Of a DNA stretch of 64,000 nucleotides, positions 11,643-25,600 are shown in pieces (position 1 is the stretch's first letter; every line of letters starts with the position of its first letter). The translations under genes and the position numbers were made by a program. The stretch covers positions 620,001-684,000 of the forward strand of contig NW_024881615.1 in assembly GCF_019059575.1 (NCBI RefSeq), read 5' to 3'. Origin of the DNA: Amphibalanus amphitrite. Lineage: Eukaryota > Arthropoda > Thecostraca > Balanomorpha > Balanidae. Below the pieces are notes generated by a model. The model worked only from the letters and a program-made list of their open reading frames with translations. It was not told the DNA's origin and ran no database searches.

Positions 11643-12689
11643 ATGGTAAGCTTTAAAAAATTCGAATATAAATTCCACTGAAATACTATCCACAATGCAT
11701 TGGTTTTACCTGATACGTGAAAGGTTGTCAATGGTATCATCTATCAATGCAGAACTTACGTGGTAGGTAGAACCCATGAATCTTGCATTGGCAGCACACC
11801 TGCGAGCTATCCTTTCCTTACCTTCTTTTATATAGTATACAGGATTTATTTAAATAGACCAATTGGCCTATAGGGCGAGGTCTAGTCAAGCACCTTGTTC
11901 AATGACCACATTCTGTTCATCTGCATAAGGTCTGGTGCAAGTTTGGTGTAAGCTATGTTTAGGTGTCAGGTGTGTCCATTGTGTCATAGCTGGACGCTGA
12001 TTTTGAACCTGGAAAGCATGTTAGGGGCTATACTGGTGTTGGCAGTAGTCTGTTTCAGCCATTTAGCACCCTGACAGAGAAGGCATTGCTACTGTTTCTG
12101 ACTGCTCTGGCATTTAGTTTCTCCATTGTTGAGTTGTCATGTCTGATAACAAGTGCTTTGTCCCTTTTCAGTCAGCCATCTTCAACTTCCAGTCTCTTCT
12201 GACAGTGGTGTTACTGATGATCTGCACCTGCACATTCATCCATGCCATTTTTCCAAGCATACTGGACCGAAACAAGACAGGGTAGGCATGAGTGTGAAAT
12301 CTGGTGGCACTGCTTGGCATACCTACCCTACCAGCCCAATTACTAGCTACACACACTGATTTTCGTGGCATGGTTGCCCCCAATGCCCATCCATACCTAT
12401 ACTTGTCCATTTCACTATTCAAGAGGTACCCACTTAATGCTCACCTTTAATAGGGCTTACCATTAGCAATACTTACCCTATATGCTTACTCCCAAGAACA
12501 TTTCCCGCTGAGAACAGTCTGGCGTGCAACCGATTCCCTCTGGCCCCTGCCGCGCTTCTGACCGCCTCTCTCCTCCCCGGCAGTGTGATGGGCACCTTCT
12601 GGAAGTTTGCGCGCATCGGAGAGCGTCTCAGCCCGTACGTCTGCGTGGCCTGCTGCATGATGGCCTTCTCAGTGCTGTTCCTGTCGTGA
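11643..12689 (+). CDS. kish: TMEM167 / kish, small Golgi membrane protein
   Basis: Two coding exons are clear: 12172-12281 ([20 protein letters not shown].., ending DRNKTG) and 12584-12689 ([20 protein letters not shown].., ending FSVLFLS then TGA). With an initiator ATG supplied by a separate exon this makes 72 residues, the length I recall for kish/TMEM167. An ATG directly followed by GTAAGC at 11643-11645 fits as that first exon in phase 0 (inferred). The protein has an N-terminal hydrophobic segment (~6-25), a short loop with the conserved LDRNKTG and WK.ARIGER.SPYV motifs, and a second membrane segment (~50-70). Family knowledge: Golgi-resident, needed for the early secretory pathway. 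The donor of exon 2 (GG|GTAGGC) and acceptor of exon 3 (CCCGGCAG) are in phase. Confidence 0.9.
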
Positions 12690-12699
12690 CCTCGGTGCG

Positions 12700-13690
12700 C
12701 CGGTGGCTTATTTATACACACTTAAACCCTGGTGGCGAGGCCAGGCCTCGCGGCGCGGTATCAGAAAAGAACTGAAGTGTCAGCCGACCGCGGTCGGTCG
12801 GCGGCCGGGACCAACTGTGATGTGACCGACGCCCGAGAGCCGTCAGACGGCAACGCTACTGTGCTGACTGGACGGGTCAGCGAGACCCAACGCGGACGAC
12901 AATGTGGGGGTTATATTCATCGGTTAAAATACTACAAAACAATGAACACAAATGAATACAAATGATGGTATGACTGCGTGACTGACTGCCACTCGCCCGC
13001 GTTCACACACACGCCGACGCGGCCAGGCGGCGCCCGCAGCTCCCTGCGGCTCGGGCTGCGGCTACAGGAAAGCAATACGTATCACGGAGCGGTCGGGCGG
13101 GGCCGCGGCGCCCGACGCACGGGGAGACGGAACACGACGCCAACTGAGCGGACACCGGCGAGCGCCGCGCCGGAACCTGAGAGCACCATTATGACGCCAG
13201 CGCGCAAGCATCGACACCGAAAGGTGCGCAAAGACAGCGGGAAAAGACTGAGGCAACAGATCTGTTCGGCACAACACAGCGGAACCGCGACGTCAAAAGC
13301 GCCGCCAACGATTGGAAACACCTAATTCATGCGCTTGAAGCGTTTCAAACTAAGGTTTCACCCGATTATGACAGATCGTTACACCGACACTGGGCCATGC
13401 GCACACGTAAATCGAGGCGATTCCAACCTGTCGCGGCGCGGTGCGTCCACCTCAGACTGCCACATTCGCCGACCGCGCAGCCACTCGGCGCCGACTCGCA
13501 CCAACCAACACATTTGGCACAGCAAACAAACGCTCTCGCTCGCTCGCGCCAGTAGAAAACAGCCAGTCCGGGCCGGCGAGCGGCCCCGATAATATCGCGT
13601 TGGGCGCGCACGTGCGCGTGGGTGCGCGCCCGGTCTGTCAGCCAGCCACTCGGTCTCTCAGTCGCTCTGTGCGTGAAGTGTCTGAGGCGG
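12700..13690. other. GC-rich spacer between kish and RASA1 3' ends
   Basis: This should hold the 3' UTRs of the convergent kish (plus) and RASA1 (minus) genes. It has several CpG-rich overlapping frames but no domain or splice-supported exon. Confidence 0.4.
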
Positions 13691-13699
13691 GAGGGCCGG

Positions 13700-16600
13700 T
13701 CAGACGAGCGGCGTGGAGGGCGCCGGCGGCCGCGAGCCCATCGTGCTGCCGGTGGTCGCGCCGCTCGCCGCCTGCCGGATCATCTCCTGGTACGTCTTCT
13801 TATGCTTGTCCAGGATCTGAGTGACCGTCACCAGCTTCCGCAGGCTCGGCTGTGGGGCGGACGGAGGAGGTGACGTTACAAAAGGTGCGCGGTACAGGAG
13901 AATGGAGTGGGGGATTACAGTTTACCGGCTACATCGAATTGAACCGGCGCTACAGGCTTCCTTTCAGATAGCCAGCATGATGAGCGATGCCTTATGTCTG
14001 CGTGGTATGATTCATTCAGAAAGCTGCTACAATGAGAACATGTAATGCTAAGCCTAATTTCATTCCGTCACCGTAATTCCTTCCTTCATTCGTTCGCTCG
14101 TAATTACTTCATACAGTATTAAGCACAATACTAACTATGAACTCTAGGTACGGGAAATCTCCTTCATTCATGAATCGATTCGTCGACCGATTGATCGTTG
14201 ATTCATTCGTGCATCCATTTACCCATCCTCCCACCCTGTTTCCATCACCTGTGTCCTGCACTGGTCCTGGATGTGTTTGAGATGCTGTGAGCAGATCTGG
14301 TGGATGATGCCCAGCTCCCTGGCCGGGTCTCCTTTGAGCGGCAGGTCCTCCGGCTCGGGCCGAACCTGCACGTTCTGTGGAGTCAGGGTGGCAAAGTCAG
14401 TTGAGACGAGGTGGTGGAGGTAAAACTCGCTCACCACCTACATTGTTTTCGCCCAGAGAGTAACCATGACACCTTTAGTACCAGCCGTGTCGGCGCCGTC
14501 AGTACCAGGCATCAGCGTCCCCCCCCTTACTCACCGAGAGGTGGTCCAGGAAGCCGACCATACGCTCGCGGTTTTTGATGATGAACGGGTTGACCACCTC
14601 CATGTAGGGCTCTTTGCCGCCAAACTCGACCAAGTTGGCCAGGTTCTGCAGACACTTGGCGACCATGACCAGCGAGCGGGCGCCCTGCAGTGGCGGCGGC
14701 TCTGAAAGATACAGACACAACGGTCACGTCGGTGGGGACTGAGCGGGAAGCCGGCAGTCGGAGAGGACAGTAATTGTATGCATTACAGCAGGACAATAAA
14801 CATACAGCTTATCTATACAGCAGTGCTGCCGATCCGCTCACTCCAATAATTTGCGTCCTTTGCTCGATTTACCACTGCCGCCATAACCTCACAACCCGAA
14901 CAACAGCGGTGGCGACTCACCACTCTCTCACAACACTCACCAGTGAGCAATCCGAACTGCCGCGGGTTCAGGATGGCCGGACAGATGAGCCGCAGGAACA
15001 CGAACCCGGAGACGACTCGCGTGCGCACCAGCTTCTCGTTGGGCCACTTGGCGGCCACGCTGCGCTGCAGGCAGCCGCAGATGTAGCGCAGAGTCCTGTA
15101 GGATGGGGAGGGTGGAATGTGGATAGTCGTCAGACTCGGGACACCGGTACAGACCACCGCCTTGGCAGGCGCGTGCACTTTATGAACAGTAGACGCACAG
15201 AGACGCACCGAGAGAAAACTCGTTGACCAGCACCATGGGTAATCACAATGCAGCACGGAGATTGAACGATACAAAATTTTCCGAAAGACTGCAATCTTCG
15301 GTCGGTCCTGGTCCCGAATTCAATCCTTATGAAAAACACCGTTCCTTTTCGTCACTGGCCATGCCACTGTCCTGGAACCCATCAGCTGTCACCATCTCTG
15401 TTGTCGTACAATACTTGCCTACCCTGTCACCTTCCGCGGCCGCCGGTGACCATGACCCACCTGGGACAGTCCTCTGCGGACAGGAAGATGGAGTCGGTGA
15501 TCCTGTCCAGAACCTCCAGCAGGTACTCGGCGTTACTACACGCGTCGTCCTGGTGGTCCATCTTGGACGGGTTCAGCTGGGAGAACAAAGCGAGATGGTG
15601 CGTCACATACGGGGTGAATGAGCAACTGGTACGGCTATTTATTAATGTGCAACGGCGAACTGCAGCCGACGTGACTACAACTGGCAGCAGCGGCGGCTTT
15701 TAAAGTGTAACCCACTGCCCACAACGCGCTGGAACATCACGCTCACGGGCCACACAATAAGCTTGAAATCTTATCACTAACCGCAATCCTATCCCAAGCA
15801 TCAAATCAACCAGCTACGCCAGTATCCTCCGACCTCCTCCTCAACACTGCTCTCACCCCATCCCATGGCCTCGCTATTCGTCTCTCACCTCACACGTCTG
15901 TTTGGACTCGACGATCTTGTTGACCATGTCGGAGATGGCCACGTGGAGGAAGCCGGTGCAGACCGACTTCATGTAGAGGTCGAGCAGCGCCGTGGTGAGC
16001 GTGGCGCCGCGGAACAGCGTCGACTTGTCCTCCTCCGTCTCGATCTCCAGGTCGTTGAGCGTCTGTAGCAGTTCGGCCTCCTTCTTTTCGAACCTGAACA
16101 GACGGCGAGGCCAGAGGTCAGGGGTCAGTCAGAGGGACAATATGGCCGGTCAGACGGCTGGTCAAACATTTTGGAGCCGAGAATGGATCACTCGTGCATT
16201 TACAATGCTGACGCCAAATAAAACACTAAACTTGCGACGATAATCTTCAAAATGCACTAACCGACTCGAGCCTTCATAACACTCCTGCCAGCACCCCTTA
16301 CCTCCCGTTCTAGCAGCCTGTCAAGCCACGCCGTAGGCGGCCTGCTGGAACTGACCTGAAGACCTTGAGTACTGAGCACTGAGCAGTGAGCAGGGCGGTT
16401 GAGGCAGTAGGAACTGACCTGAACACCTTGAGCAGGGCGGCCGCCAGCGGCAGCCGGTCGACGTGCCGCAGTCCGGCCAGGGCGCGCACCACCTCCAGTT
16501 GACCGTCGAGCAGCAGCTCCTTGAGTGACGAGTACTCGTCGCAGGGCATGGCCAGGTCGTGACTGTAGCGCAGCCGCAGCCGCAGCGAGCCCCACTCGCC

Positions 16601-19600
16601 GATCGGCGTAATGCCCGACAGCTGGTACCAGTTCTCCGTCTGGGCAAACGACAGCGGAGGAGAGTGAACAACTAGACCAATCGTGAGCGAATAACACCCC
16701 AAGCGGCAGTCTCTAGTGGATCAAAGTCTGAGAATATAATTATACAGCCATTGATAATAAGAGGCATAGCGATCCATAAAAGCCATAAGCCTCTCAAATG
16801 TGGGCGGTTAATTTTATCAGTCTACTCCTCAGCTATATTCTACGAGGCTAGGCACAATGCTAAAGGTATCGTTGCGCGCCCCAACCCATGAATCTTCAAT
16901 TCTAGCCACGGCTACTTTGCAGCGCTACCACCCCGGTCTCACCTCCTCGCCGCTGGTGAGGTCCTTCAGTTCGACGGTGACCTCGGCCACCTCGCTGTCC
17001 TTGGAGCGCTTGCCCTTGTTGTAGATCATGGCGCTGAACGTCAGCACGTCCGGTGGAAGGTCGCTGCGGAACACATCGGACATATACATGATTAGACAAT
17101 AGATGCGTAGACACGAAGCCTATGAACGGGACATGATGAGTATGACCTACTATCCAACAGGGTAAGCATAAAACAAACGAGACGAGGTTTTCTCAGCTCG
17201 TCGTGATGAAAGTGTTCCTGCATTCCAGCACAAACACGTTATGGTCTCGTTAGTTGAGTTCCGTCGTACTACGAAAAAAAAGAAGAAAATATAGCACAAC
17301 GCATTGTTTCTTTTCGAAGTTAGATACAATGTCACCTAACCGGCCTCATCCTCCCACACCAGCCGCTGACGCCGCCTACCACGTCCACCACCCACCCTAC
17401 GGGTTTTGGGCGTCCGGACCGCAGGGGCCTACTCACTCTAGAACAAAGTCCTCTCCCCAGACAGGGTCGGGTCCAGTTTTGACCTTGGTGCGCGCCACCT
17501 TGACCTGATTGACGGCGATCACACAGAAGGGACTGGGCACCAGCTTCAGCGGCAGCCGGTACGCCTCGAGAACGGTGATCTGCAGACAGCGCAGCTCGCG
17601 CAGGTTGGCCACCTTGGGCAGCCGCGCGTTCTGCGGCACGCACAGCGGCTTCAGCGCCGACACCCAGTCCTGCCGGAGGGGGGAAGGGGAGGGTCAGTCC
17701 TGCCGAATGCCAGCGTCAGTGTCGTACAGCTTCGATGCATTAATGGTATTAGCGTAATTAACAACGCCGATATCCTTAAATTCTGTCGGAGAACTCTAGA
17801 AACCGGGTGAGCGAACAACCGATGGAACATTCGGCGTTTAATACGCCTTCCATTGCGCCCGAGTCCCAGCTCCGACACCCGTAACTGTCTCGGCCTATCT
17901 AGAGATTGCAATCTCGGGATCGGGATCCCGGCAGGATTTTAATCCCGATCCCGATCCCGAAATTCCGCCAATACCGGGATCTAGAAAAAAAACGTTTTTC
18001 ACCACAAAAAGAATGCAGCCGCTGCACGAGTCTTGTTTACACTGTTCATGGTGCTGCGTGACATAAAGCAGAGAAACTATTTAGCTGGCGCCCCGTCTTG
18101 GCCGTCCACGGTCGACCGTGTTGGTAGCTCCCGGGTATCACCCACAGCGGATAAGCCGCTTAAATGCGTACGAAAAAGGGTCCCCGAACGCCAAAAACAA
18201 AACAAAAATGCAACATAAGTGCTGCAACATCTTTATCAGGATCACGGATCTTTCCGCGATTCTGACTTATTCGTCCGTGGCCGGAACAAAAGAGGCCATC
18301 AAGACAGTCTTTGAGCTCGTGTCGCAGAAAGATGTCACATGTCACGCATGCCGCAAGTGACGGCAGAGCTCACTGATTCAAACGTTGAAGACGGTAGAGT
18401 GGAGCTCTCCCAGTCAGTGACTCTGCCCTCAAAGCGACTTTGGAGCAAAGTCTGAGAGACATTAGTGATGAAAGCGGAACCGGAAGGAGGTGAAGTGACC
18501 AAGCGACGTCTTGAAAACATTGTGAAATAGGGAGCTGCCAAATTTGGCGTACACTGGTCGCGAGTTTTAAAATAGACAGACTTACCAACAATGGCTTAAA
18601 ACTGCCGCGCCAACTACGAGTAGCGTAGACGAAGAGTGAGTGAGGCGTGGATGTGCTGGAACCCGTCTTAATGACAAGATAGTAAACGCACTGGTCGACG
18701 CACAGTTTTATAAAGGCTAATTAGGAATAAATACTAATCAAATAGAAACGTTTCCTTCGCAAATTTAATCGTTTTTAATGCAAATGACATGGTCTAAGGA
18801 TGGCTTTTGGTTGCCTCTTTGTTTGTGGTAAGCTAAAAGACGCAAAATATGTCAGTAGAAAATCATTCTTACAACCTTTAGCGACAAGACTGGGATCCCG
18901 GGATCCCGAAATAAAACTTTTTTCGGGATCCCGGGATTGGCAAAACGTTCCGGGACTGTAATCTCTAGGCCTATCCCCCCCAAAACTCCCCCCTCCCTCA
19001 CTCGGGTGTGTTCCCACCAGCATCGAGTCCTGGCAGCCAGCGCACAGGTAGGTGACGGTGGCCAGGCATCCGTAATTGTCTCTCCCTATCCCTCCCCACA
19101 TTCCCCCTCCCCTCAGGTGTGTTCCCACCTGCATCGAGTCCTGGCAGCCGGCGCACAGGTAGGTGACGGTGGCCAGGCACGGCAGCGCCTTCTCGACGAT
19201 TTGGAAGCAGAAGGACCGGTCGAACAGCGAGTCGTCCACCGGATACACATAGGCACAGCTGAGGTCCATCAGACCCTTGGGCTTCATACGCTGCCAGGCC
19301 ACACACACGGGGTCAGACCGCCGCCGGCCAACAAACAGTGAAATTTATTTAAAAAAAAACATGTTGATGTAGATCTTATTCGTTTGGTGCAGACACCTAG
19401 TAAGATCAGCCACGTTTACAGCCTGATCTTATGGACTGACTTGATCTCAGACAATTTACTGAGTGGTCCTTTACTGCGATAATTTTTCTTAAAACTACTA
19501 AAGAGACATTGGTCGCTGTTTTACGGCAATGAGTAACATCGGTGACTTACCTTGGGGTTATCATAAAACAGAAGATGAGTATCGGTGCCCTCCACTTGCA

Positions 19601-22600
19601 ACACAAAGTACATGGTCTTCCACTTCTTATTCTTCTCATTTTTCTTGCTAAGATATCCCTGCATTTTAATACCTGAAGAAAACAAGTACATCAGTAAGGT
19701 CACGATCAAACACAGACTCATAAAAATAAACATTTCCATGGTAACCAAATAAATAATGAAATCGTATCATCCCACTCGTGCAAAAGTGGCTGCCGACCTG
19801 TGAGCTGACATCCATGAGACGTTCACATCTTCATTCTGTATCTGTCCTTTACCTCCCAAGCAAACACCACGTCCATCTATAAATTACATTTTATGCATTC
19901 TTACGCAACTCTGGGCTATAACACCCGTGCTGACCTTTGCTCTTTTTGAGTCCCTGCATCTCCCTGCACTCGCGCAGTGTGGCGTAGATCTCGTCGGCGT
20001 GGTGGACGACCCGCGATTGGACGGGGCCGTCCAGCTCCGAGCTGACCTTCTGCGGGTCACATGAGGTCACAGCGGTGTCATACAGGGTTACGACGTCGCA
20101 CATAGCATCACGAGCCAGTGCACAGGGCTGACATTGCTGGCGATATGGGTGCTTGAGTTACAATCGCAGGGGTTTGGCCGGCTTAGCGGAGCCAATGATG
20201 AAGCGCCTTGATAATGACGGGTTAAAGGGCTCGAAACAAAACCGATTATAGGATAAAAGCCAGCTTATTACGGATAGGCAACGGGAAATGCAATAATCGC
20301 TTCTAACTAGACGTATCATAACCCGGTGCCTCCCAGCCCTGAGCGATCCCTACCGCTGCGCAAAGCCGCCCTGCTGTGCAGCTGACCGGGGGCAGAGCCA
20401 CACCAACCGGACGGCCGCCTGCTGACCCCACAATGCCTACTGACCTACGGCGGCCGCTTACTGACCTTGACCGGCTGCGAGAGCGTGTGTCCCTCGACGA
20501 TCTGCTCGACCTTGTAGCGGTTGATGACCGCCTCCAGACACTCGAACGTCCGGCCGCCCATCACGTACCTGGCGACATAGTGAGGGAGGGTCAGAGTGAA
20601 TGCAGCCACAGGAAAGGACGTGATGTCAGATTATACTTAAATCATATAAGGTAAAGGAAGAAGCTCAGACGGCGACTTACTGGGCGTGGTAAAATAGTCC
20701 ATTTAACGCAGCGAAATGCCACGTTTTTTTTTTTGCCGGTAGCACAAGGCTATTGCCGGGAAAATGCTGCCATTTTCTTGGATAAAACGTTAAAACCCGT
20801 GCAGTGTTGCATCAGCCATGCCTATGCGTAGGCCACACAGCAGCGCCATGCCGCCATCGACAACGGAATGCTGTCCGTGTGCGGTGTCGGCGCTAATCCG
20901 GGCACTCACCGGACGCCGCGTTTCTCTATCCGGAAGCGCTGGATCTGGTTGTTGATGTGGAAGAACAGAGAGTAGTCGCCGGGAGAGTTGTCGCTGGGAC
21001 GGACCAGGTAGCTGCCCGGACCAGCTGAAAAACGATAGAGTACACACGTCAACGAGGTGGTTGAAGTAGCTGCAACTATACGTTAAATGTTCTAGGTAAG
21101 ACGCATAAACAATCAGCTGTGCAGCTTACAGTCCGTGTCAAATATTTTTTTACGAAAAAAAAAAAAACACCAGTCATGCAGTCTATATATCCTTACGCAG
21201 CGATATGCTTAAAGTGAGCTGATAAGCAAACGGCAGACATCAATTGACCTATGCGCGGTCCATCACTTGACAACATCTGACAATCCGCACGATAACACAA
21301 ACAGACCACTGTCTGTTTCACAATCATAACACAGACCTCCGAGACAAAAACACGGCACCGAGACAATATACAGCTGTCCTGCTGAGGGGACGAGATTCAA
21401 GACCCAACAGAGAGATGCGAATATACTGAACTTTGCCTGCAACCAAATGCGTTCACACAAACTTTTATACATGTGCTGTGATGTGTTTTATACTTTTTTT
21501 GACGACATGAACTGAATCGCTCAAACTACCCGATTTATTGTCGCACTTCGTCGAAAGTGCGACAATATCGGCAATATTCCATCGACACTATTCATGAACC
21601 ATCGACAATATTCATTGATAACTTGTGTCTGTGTGTCCCAAAAACTGTTGGCAACACACATAAAGTCGCTTCAGTCAAAACGTTCCTTTTCACAAAGCGC
21701 TTGTACTGACACGTGCCAGAGTCACACAACGAGCCACAGTCCATGGTTTCACGGGCCGGGTGGGCCACCGAGCCCCAGCTCACCTTTGACTAGAAGATCG
21801 ACGGCCTCGTTTTTAGATACGGTGCCGTGGAACCAGGGGTAGACCGAGTTGGGGTCGACCGTCTCGTCCAGGGTCTCGGTCAGCTCCTGGAAGATGAGGC
21901 CCTGCTCGCCGGAGCGGTGTGCCGTCACCCACAGCCAGCCGTCGCCGCAGTCGTTGTGCACGAAGAAGATGTCGCCCTTCTGGAAACTGCGCCGAGAAGG
22001 AACGAGGAGAGAAACAAAAGTCAGATGAGGATATGTGAACGAAAATACTTATTGCCTGGTGACATTCACTTGAAGCTGATTGTAAACTCGATGTTTTTTA
22101 TGTCACTAACAAAAGACCAGAAGCATCGAGTGCAAACGGTGCAATTACGCACCTTGTTGTGAACAGGGCAGGTAAATCAGCTTTCACACATTCCGATCAC
22201 AGATATCCATATAAAAATAATAAAACTCTGTGAAGGCATGCCAATGTCCGAATACAGCTAGGAATCCTAATTCCTAACAGCATTTATACCTCACCATTGT
22301 CATGCGTTGTACACACGTCAACGATCATACTAACGGCGACCGATGGAAAAATCCACCGGTCGACAATCACAACTCGAAACAATGCCGCGCCAGCGGCTGA
22401 TCCCCGCCCCCTGCGGCACTTAGAGGCGATAAACATCAGGTAAGAACGTCCCAGTATCGCGGTAATCCACCCTCAGCACGGATTACTCAGTCAGCAGCAC
22501 ACCTGGTAGACGGTAAACAAACCTCTTCAACACAGGTCTGCACCAGTACCACTCGGGGTCTCAGTGCTCTGTATGATAACTAAGTCCCAGACCAGCTGCC

Positions 22601-25600
22601 ACGGCGAACAACAACAAGCCATCAACCCAGCCCCTCTGACCAGCTGACCGACTCATGAGGTCTTTTCCCGTTTACCTAACCTCTACTTTACGCACCATTG
22701 CAATTCAGCTCATCAAGCGCCAGCCGCCCCCTTAATTCCACCCACCACCGCCCCCTTATCTCTCAAGCTCTTTACCGCAACACCCCTCGGAGTCGGCACC
22801 CACCTGAGCTCCTCAGTGTCGGGCATCTTGGTATAGGGCAGCACTGCGACGGCCTTCCTGCGGTCATTGACGGGCTCCGGCGGCGGCACCGGGTGCTCCA
22901 GCCGCTCCCGTTTCAGCAGGTCCGAGTACTGCGTGTAGTAGCCGATCAGGTCCGAGAGCGAGGCGAACTGGCGGCCGCCGATGTAAAAGTCGCCGTACAC
23001 GGCCGTGATCCTGACGCGAGACGGAAAACGTCAACACGTGTGTATGGTCGGGGAAGGCGGGTGATGGGACGCAAATTACATACCATGGGTGTAAAGGACG
23101 GTCTAAGATGGTTGCAGCGATAATGAACATCGGGCCACGTTGTGTTGCCCTGTGCCTTGTTGTTAAACACAACCAGCATATAGTAAGAGATATGGTTATA
23201 TGCTTAACTTTAGTAGTTAAATGCGTGTGTATTAAGAAGTCACGTCTACGAATGAGGATAAATAACCAACAGCCACCTAGCCACATGATTCACGCTATCG
23301 TTTATCCGCGGCTGTTGCAGAATTATGCGACATCCGATATCGTCATCTCGGTGCCCCCCACTGCACAAGGTCACTGCGGACCGTTCGGGATACCACGCCA
23401 TCAGATAACCCCACCCCCGCTAAGAGACAGAGACCGGCGGCGTCTCGGGCCTACTCACCAGCTGCAGCCCCCCCCCCCACTCTCCCCCCGCCAGTCACCC
23501 TGCGGGTGTGAGTCAGCGGCAAAAACGGCCGGTTACACCGCCGAACCGGGCCGGCCGACGGCGATAAAACGGCGCCCGCCTCCCGCCGAGTGCCGCCGGC
23601 TGGAAGGCCGCGGGCGGTGTCGGACGGCCGTGGTGGGGAGCGCCGAACACTCAGACAGGGCGATTTTGGGGGACATACGAGTAAACATCGACCTGTGAGC
23701 CCGAGTCTTTCCGAGTTCTGACCGTGATAAACATCAGAAATAAACTGCCGTAGACTAAAATAAAAACTCATCAAAACAGCACAGGCGCACATTCCTAACG
23801 ACACAAATACACGTTTCATAAGCGAATAAGTGACCGACTAGCAAACTGGTAAGCGGGCGACAGAACGTGTTAGCCGACGGGCCGTACCGGAAGTGATTGA
23901 CGCCGGTGCGGCCGAGGAAGGAGAGCACGTAGGAGCCGGGCTTGCGGTCCGACTCGCGGATCAGGTAGGCGCCCGTCTTGCCGAAGTTGCGCAGCCTCTC
24001 CTCGGAGCCCTGCCGATCGAGACGGCCGTGGTACCATCTGCCGGGGGAGAGACGAGACGGGCGTCAATCACAGGCGCACAGGGTGTCTGTCTGTAACGGG
24101 CGCATGAGGTGTCGGACGGCACTAGACCGGAGCACGAACAGCACGCCGCAGAACAGCACGAGTTATTGGAGGTCAATACGAAGTGGAATAAGTATGGTAA
24201 ACCGGAAGGGAGGGGAAAAGCACAATACAGGTGTTGCTTGAAGGAAAAGATGACCTGGATGTTAATGAGACCACTCAGTAAGCCTATATGCATACAGAGA
24301 ACAGCAGGGAATATATTTAGAATAGAGCATTGCCGATAGGAATGCGCAGAGCTCAGCGGTGGTAACACGGTGCCGGAGCGTTACGACACGTGCCGATACC
24401 TACATGAGCTACATGAAGGGCAGAAGGACCCATGCAGCGACACAGGGCCGCCAAACTACCATTGGGGACACGAACAACGGGACAATGAAGCACCAGCTGT
24501 GCAACATTCCAGTCTGTCACCGGAAATCACATGGACAGATAAATTTATTCCATGGCCGGACAACCGAATCTATGCCGTGACCCGACGTGTGCAGTTACTG
24601 TGTGCGATATAATATGCTGATAAATCTGGCGCAATAACTGTTATCTTACCATGACGCTAAACGGACCCTGTTTGAAAACTGTATTCAAGTGTTAATATCC
24701 CATAAGTGAAGAGTGAGGACGCGTTTTGAAGTGCCAACAACCGTAAACAAGCAAGAAAACGCATGGAAATTCGTCAATCAAGGCAACTGATTCCCTGTCC
24801 TAGCGCAGAGTGCCATGCACGCGACACGCCGGCACTTTAGGCCGGTCCGTGTTTTCCTCGTGCCGACGACTCTTCCCGTTGCCGCCGGTCAGGGGATGAC
24901 TCATGTGGCCGCCGGCAGGGAAGGATTGGGCAGGGTCCGGAAAGTCGGTCAGGCACCACTGGAAAGGAGCGGATGGACGCACAACAGATAGTGAGGCACA
25001 ACGTAGGCGGAAGATAACGTCATAGTTCATACTCTACAGTTCTCAGGACGGCAGCCAACGCATTTGTTACCATTATACTAAAAAATAGGTGCTATGTGAT
25101 ACAAACGTTAACCAAAGGAATCTTCCCGAATGCTAGTATTACGCTAACTTTGGCTTCACGACCTTTAAGAAAGTTCAGTTCAGAATCATGGCTGATTCTA
25201 CACAAAAGGTTTTGTAAATAATGTGCGGTGAAGTGAGTCTAGGAAAAGAAAAGGTATCTAAATATATGTATGATGCAGTCAAATGTTCTCAACGTCGAAA
25301 CTTTCGTTACGAGCTTGAACACGAGTTACAGACTAAAAAGCTAAACAAATTAATCGTAATACTTTCCTGTGCACTTTTGTTCCAATACATTGAATCGGAA
25401 AATTGATAACGCCCCAGCCCACGTAATGCACGCTGGTCGTAAAGGCCCTGGCCTACACTGTCCCAAATGTGAAATTATGTGTTCTACCTAAGTCAAAATT
25501 TGTTGACATCAACCAGCTAAGTCTGCTTCCACCAAAGCTTGTGTAATGTGTTCATGCAATCATCCATTTCGATTAAATCTCCAGAACGCGTAAAATGATG

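Noticed and set aside
18033-18360. hAT transposase or BED zinc-finger remnant inside the hAT-like element
   Set aside because: Only short broken frames (..KDVTCHACRK); too weak to name a domain.
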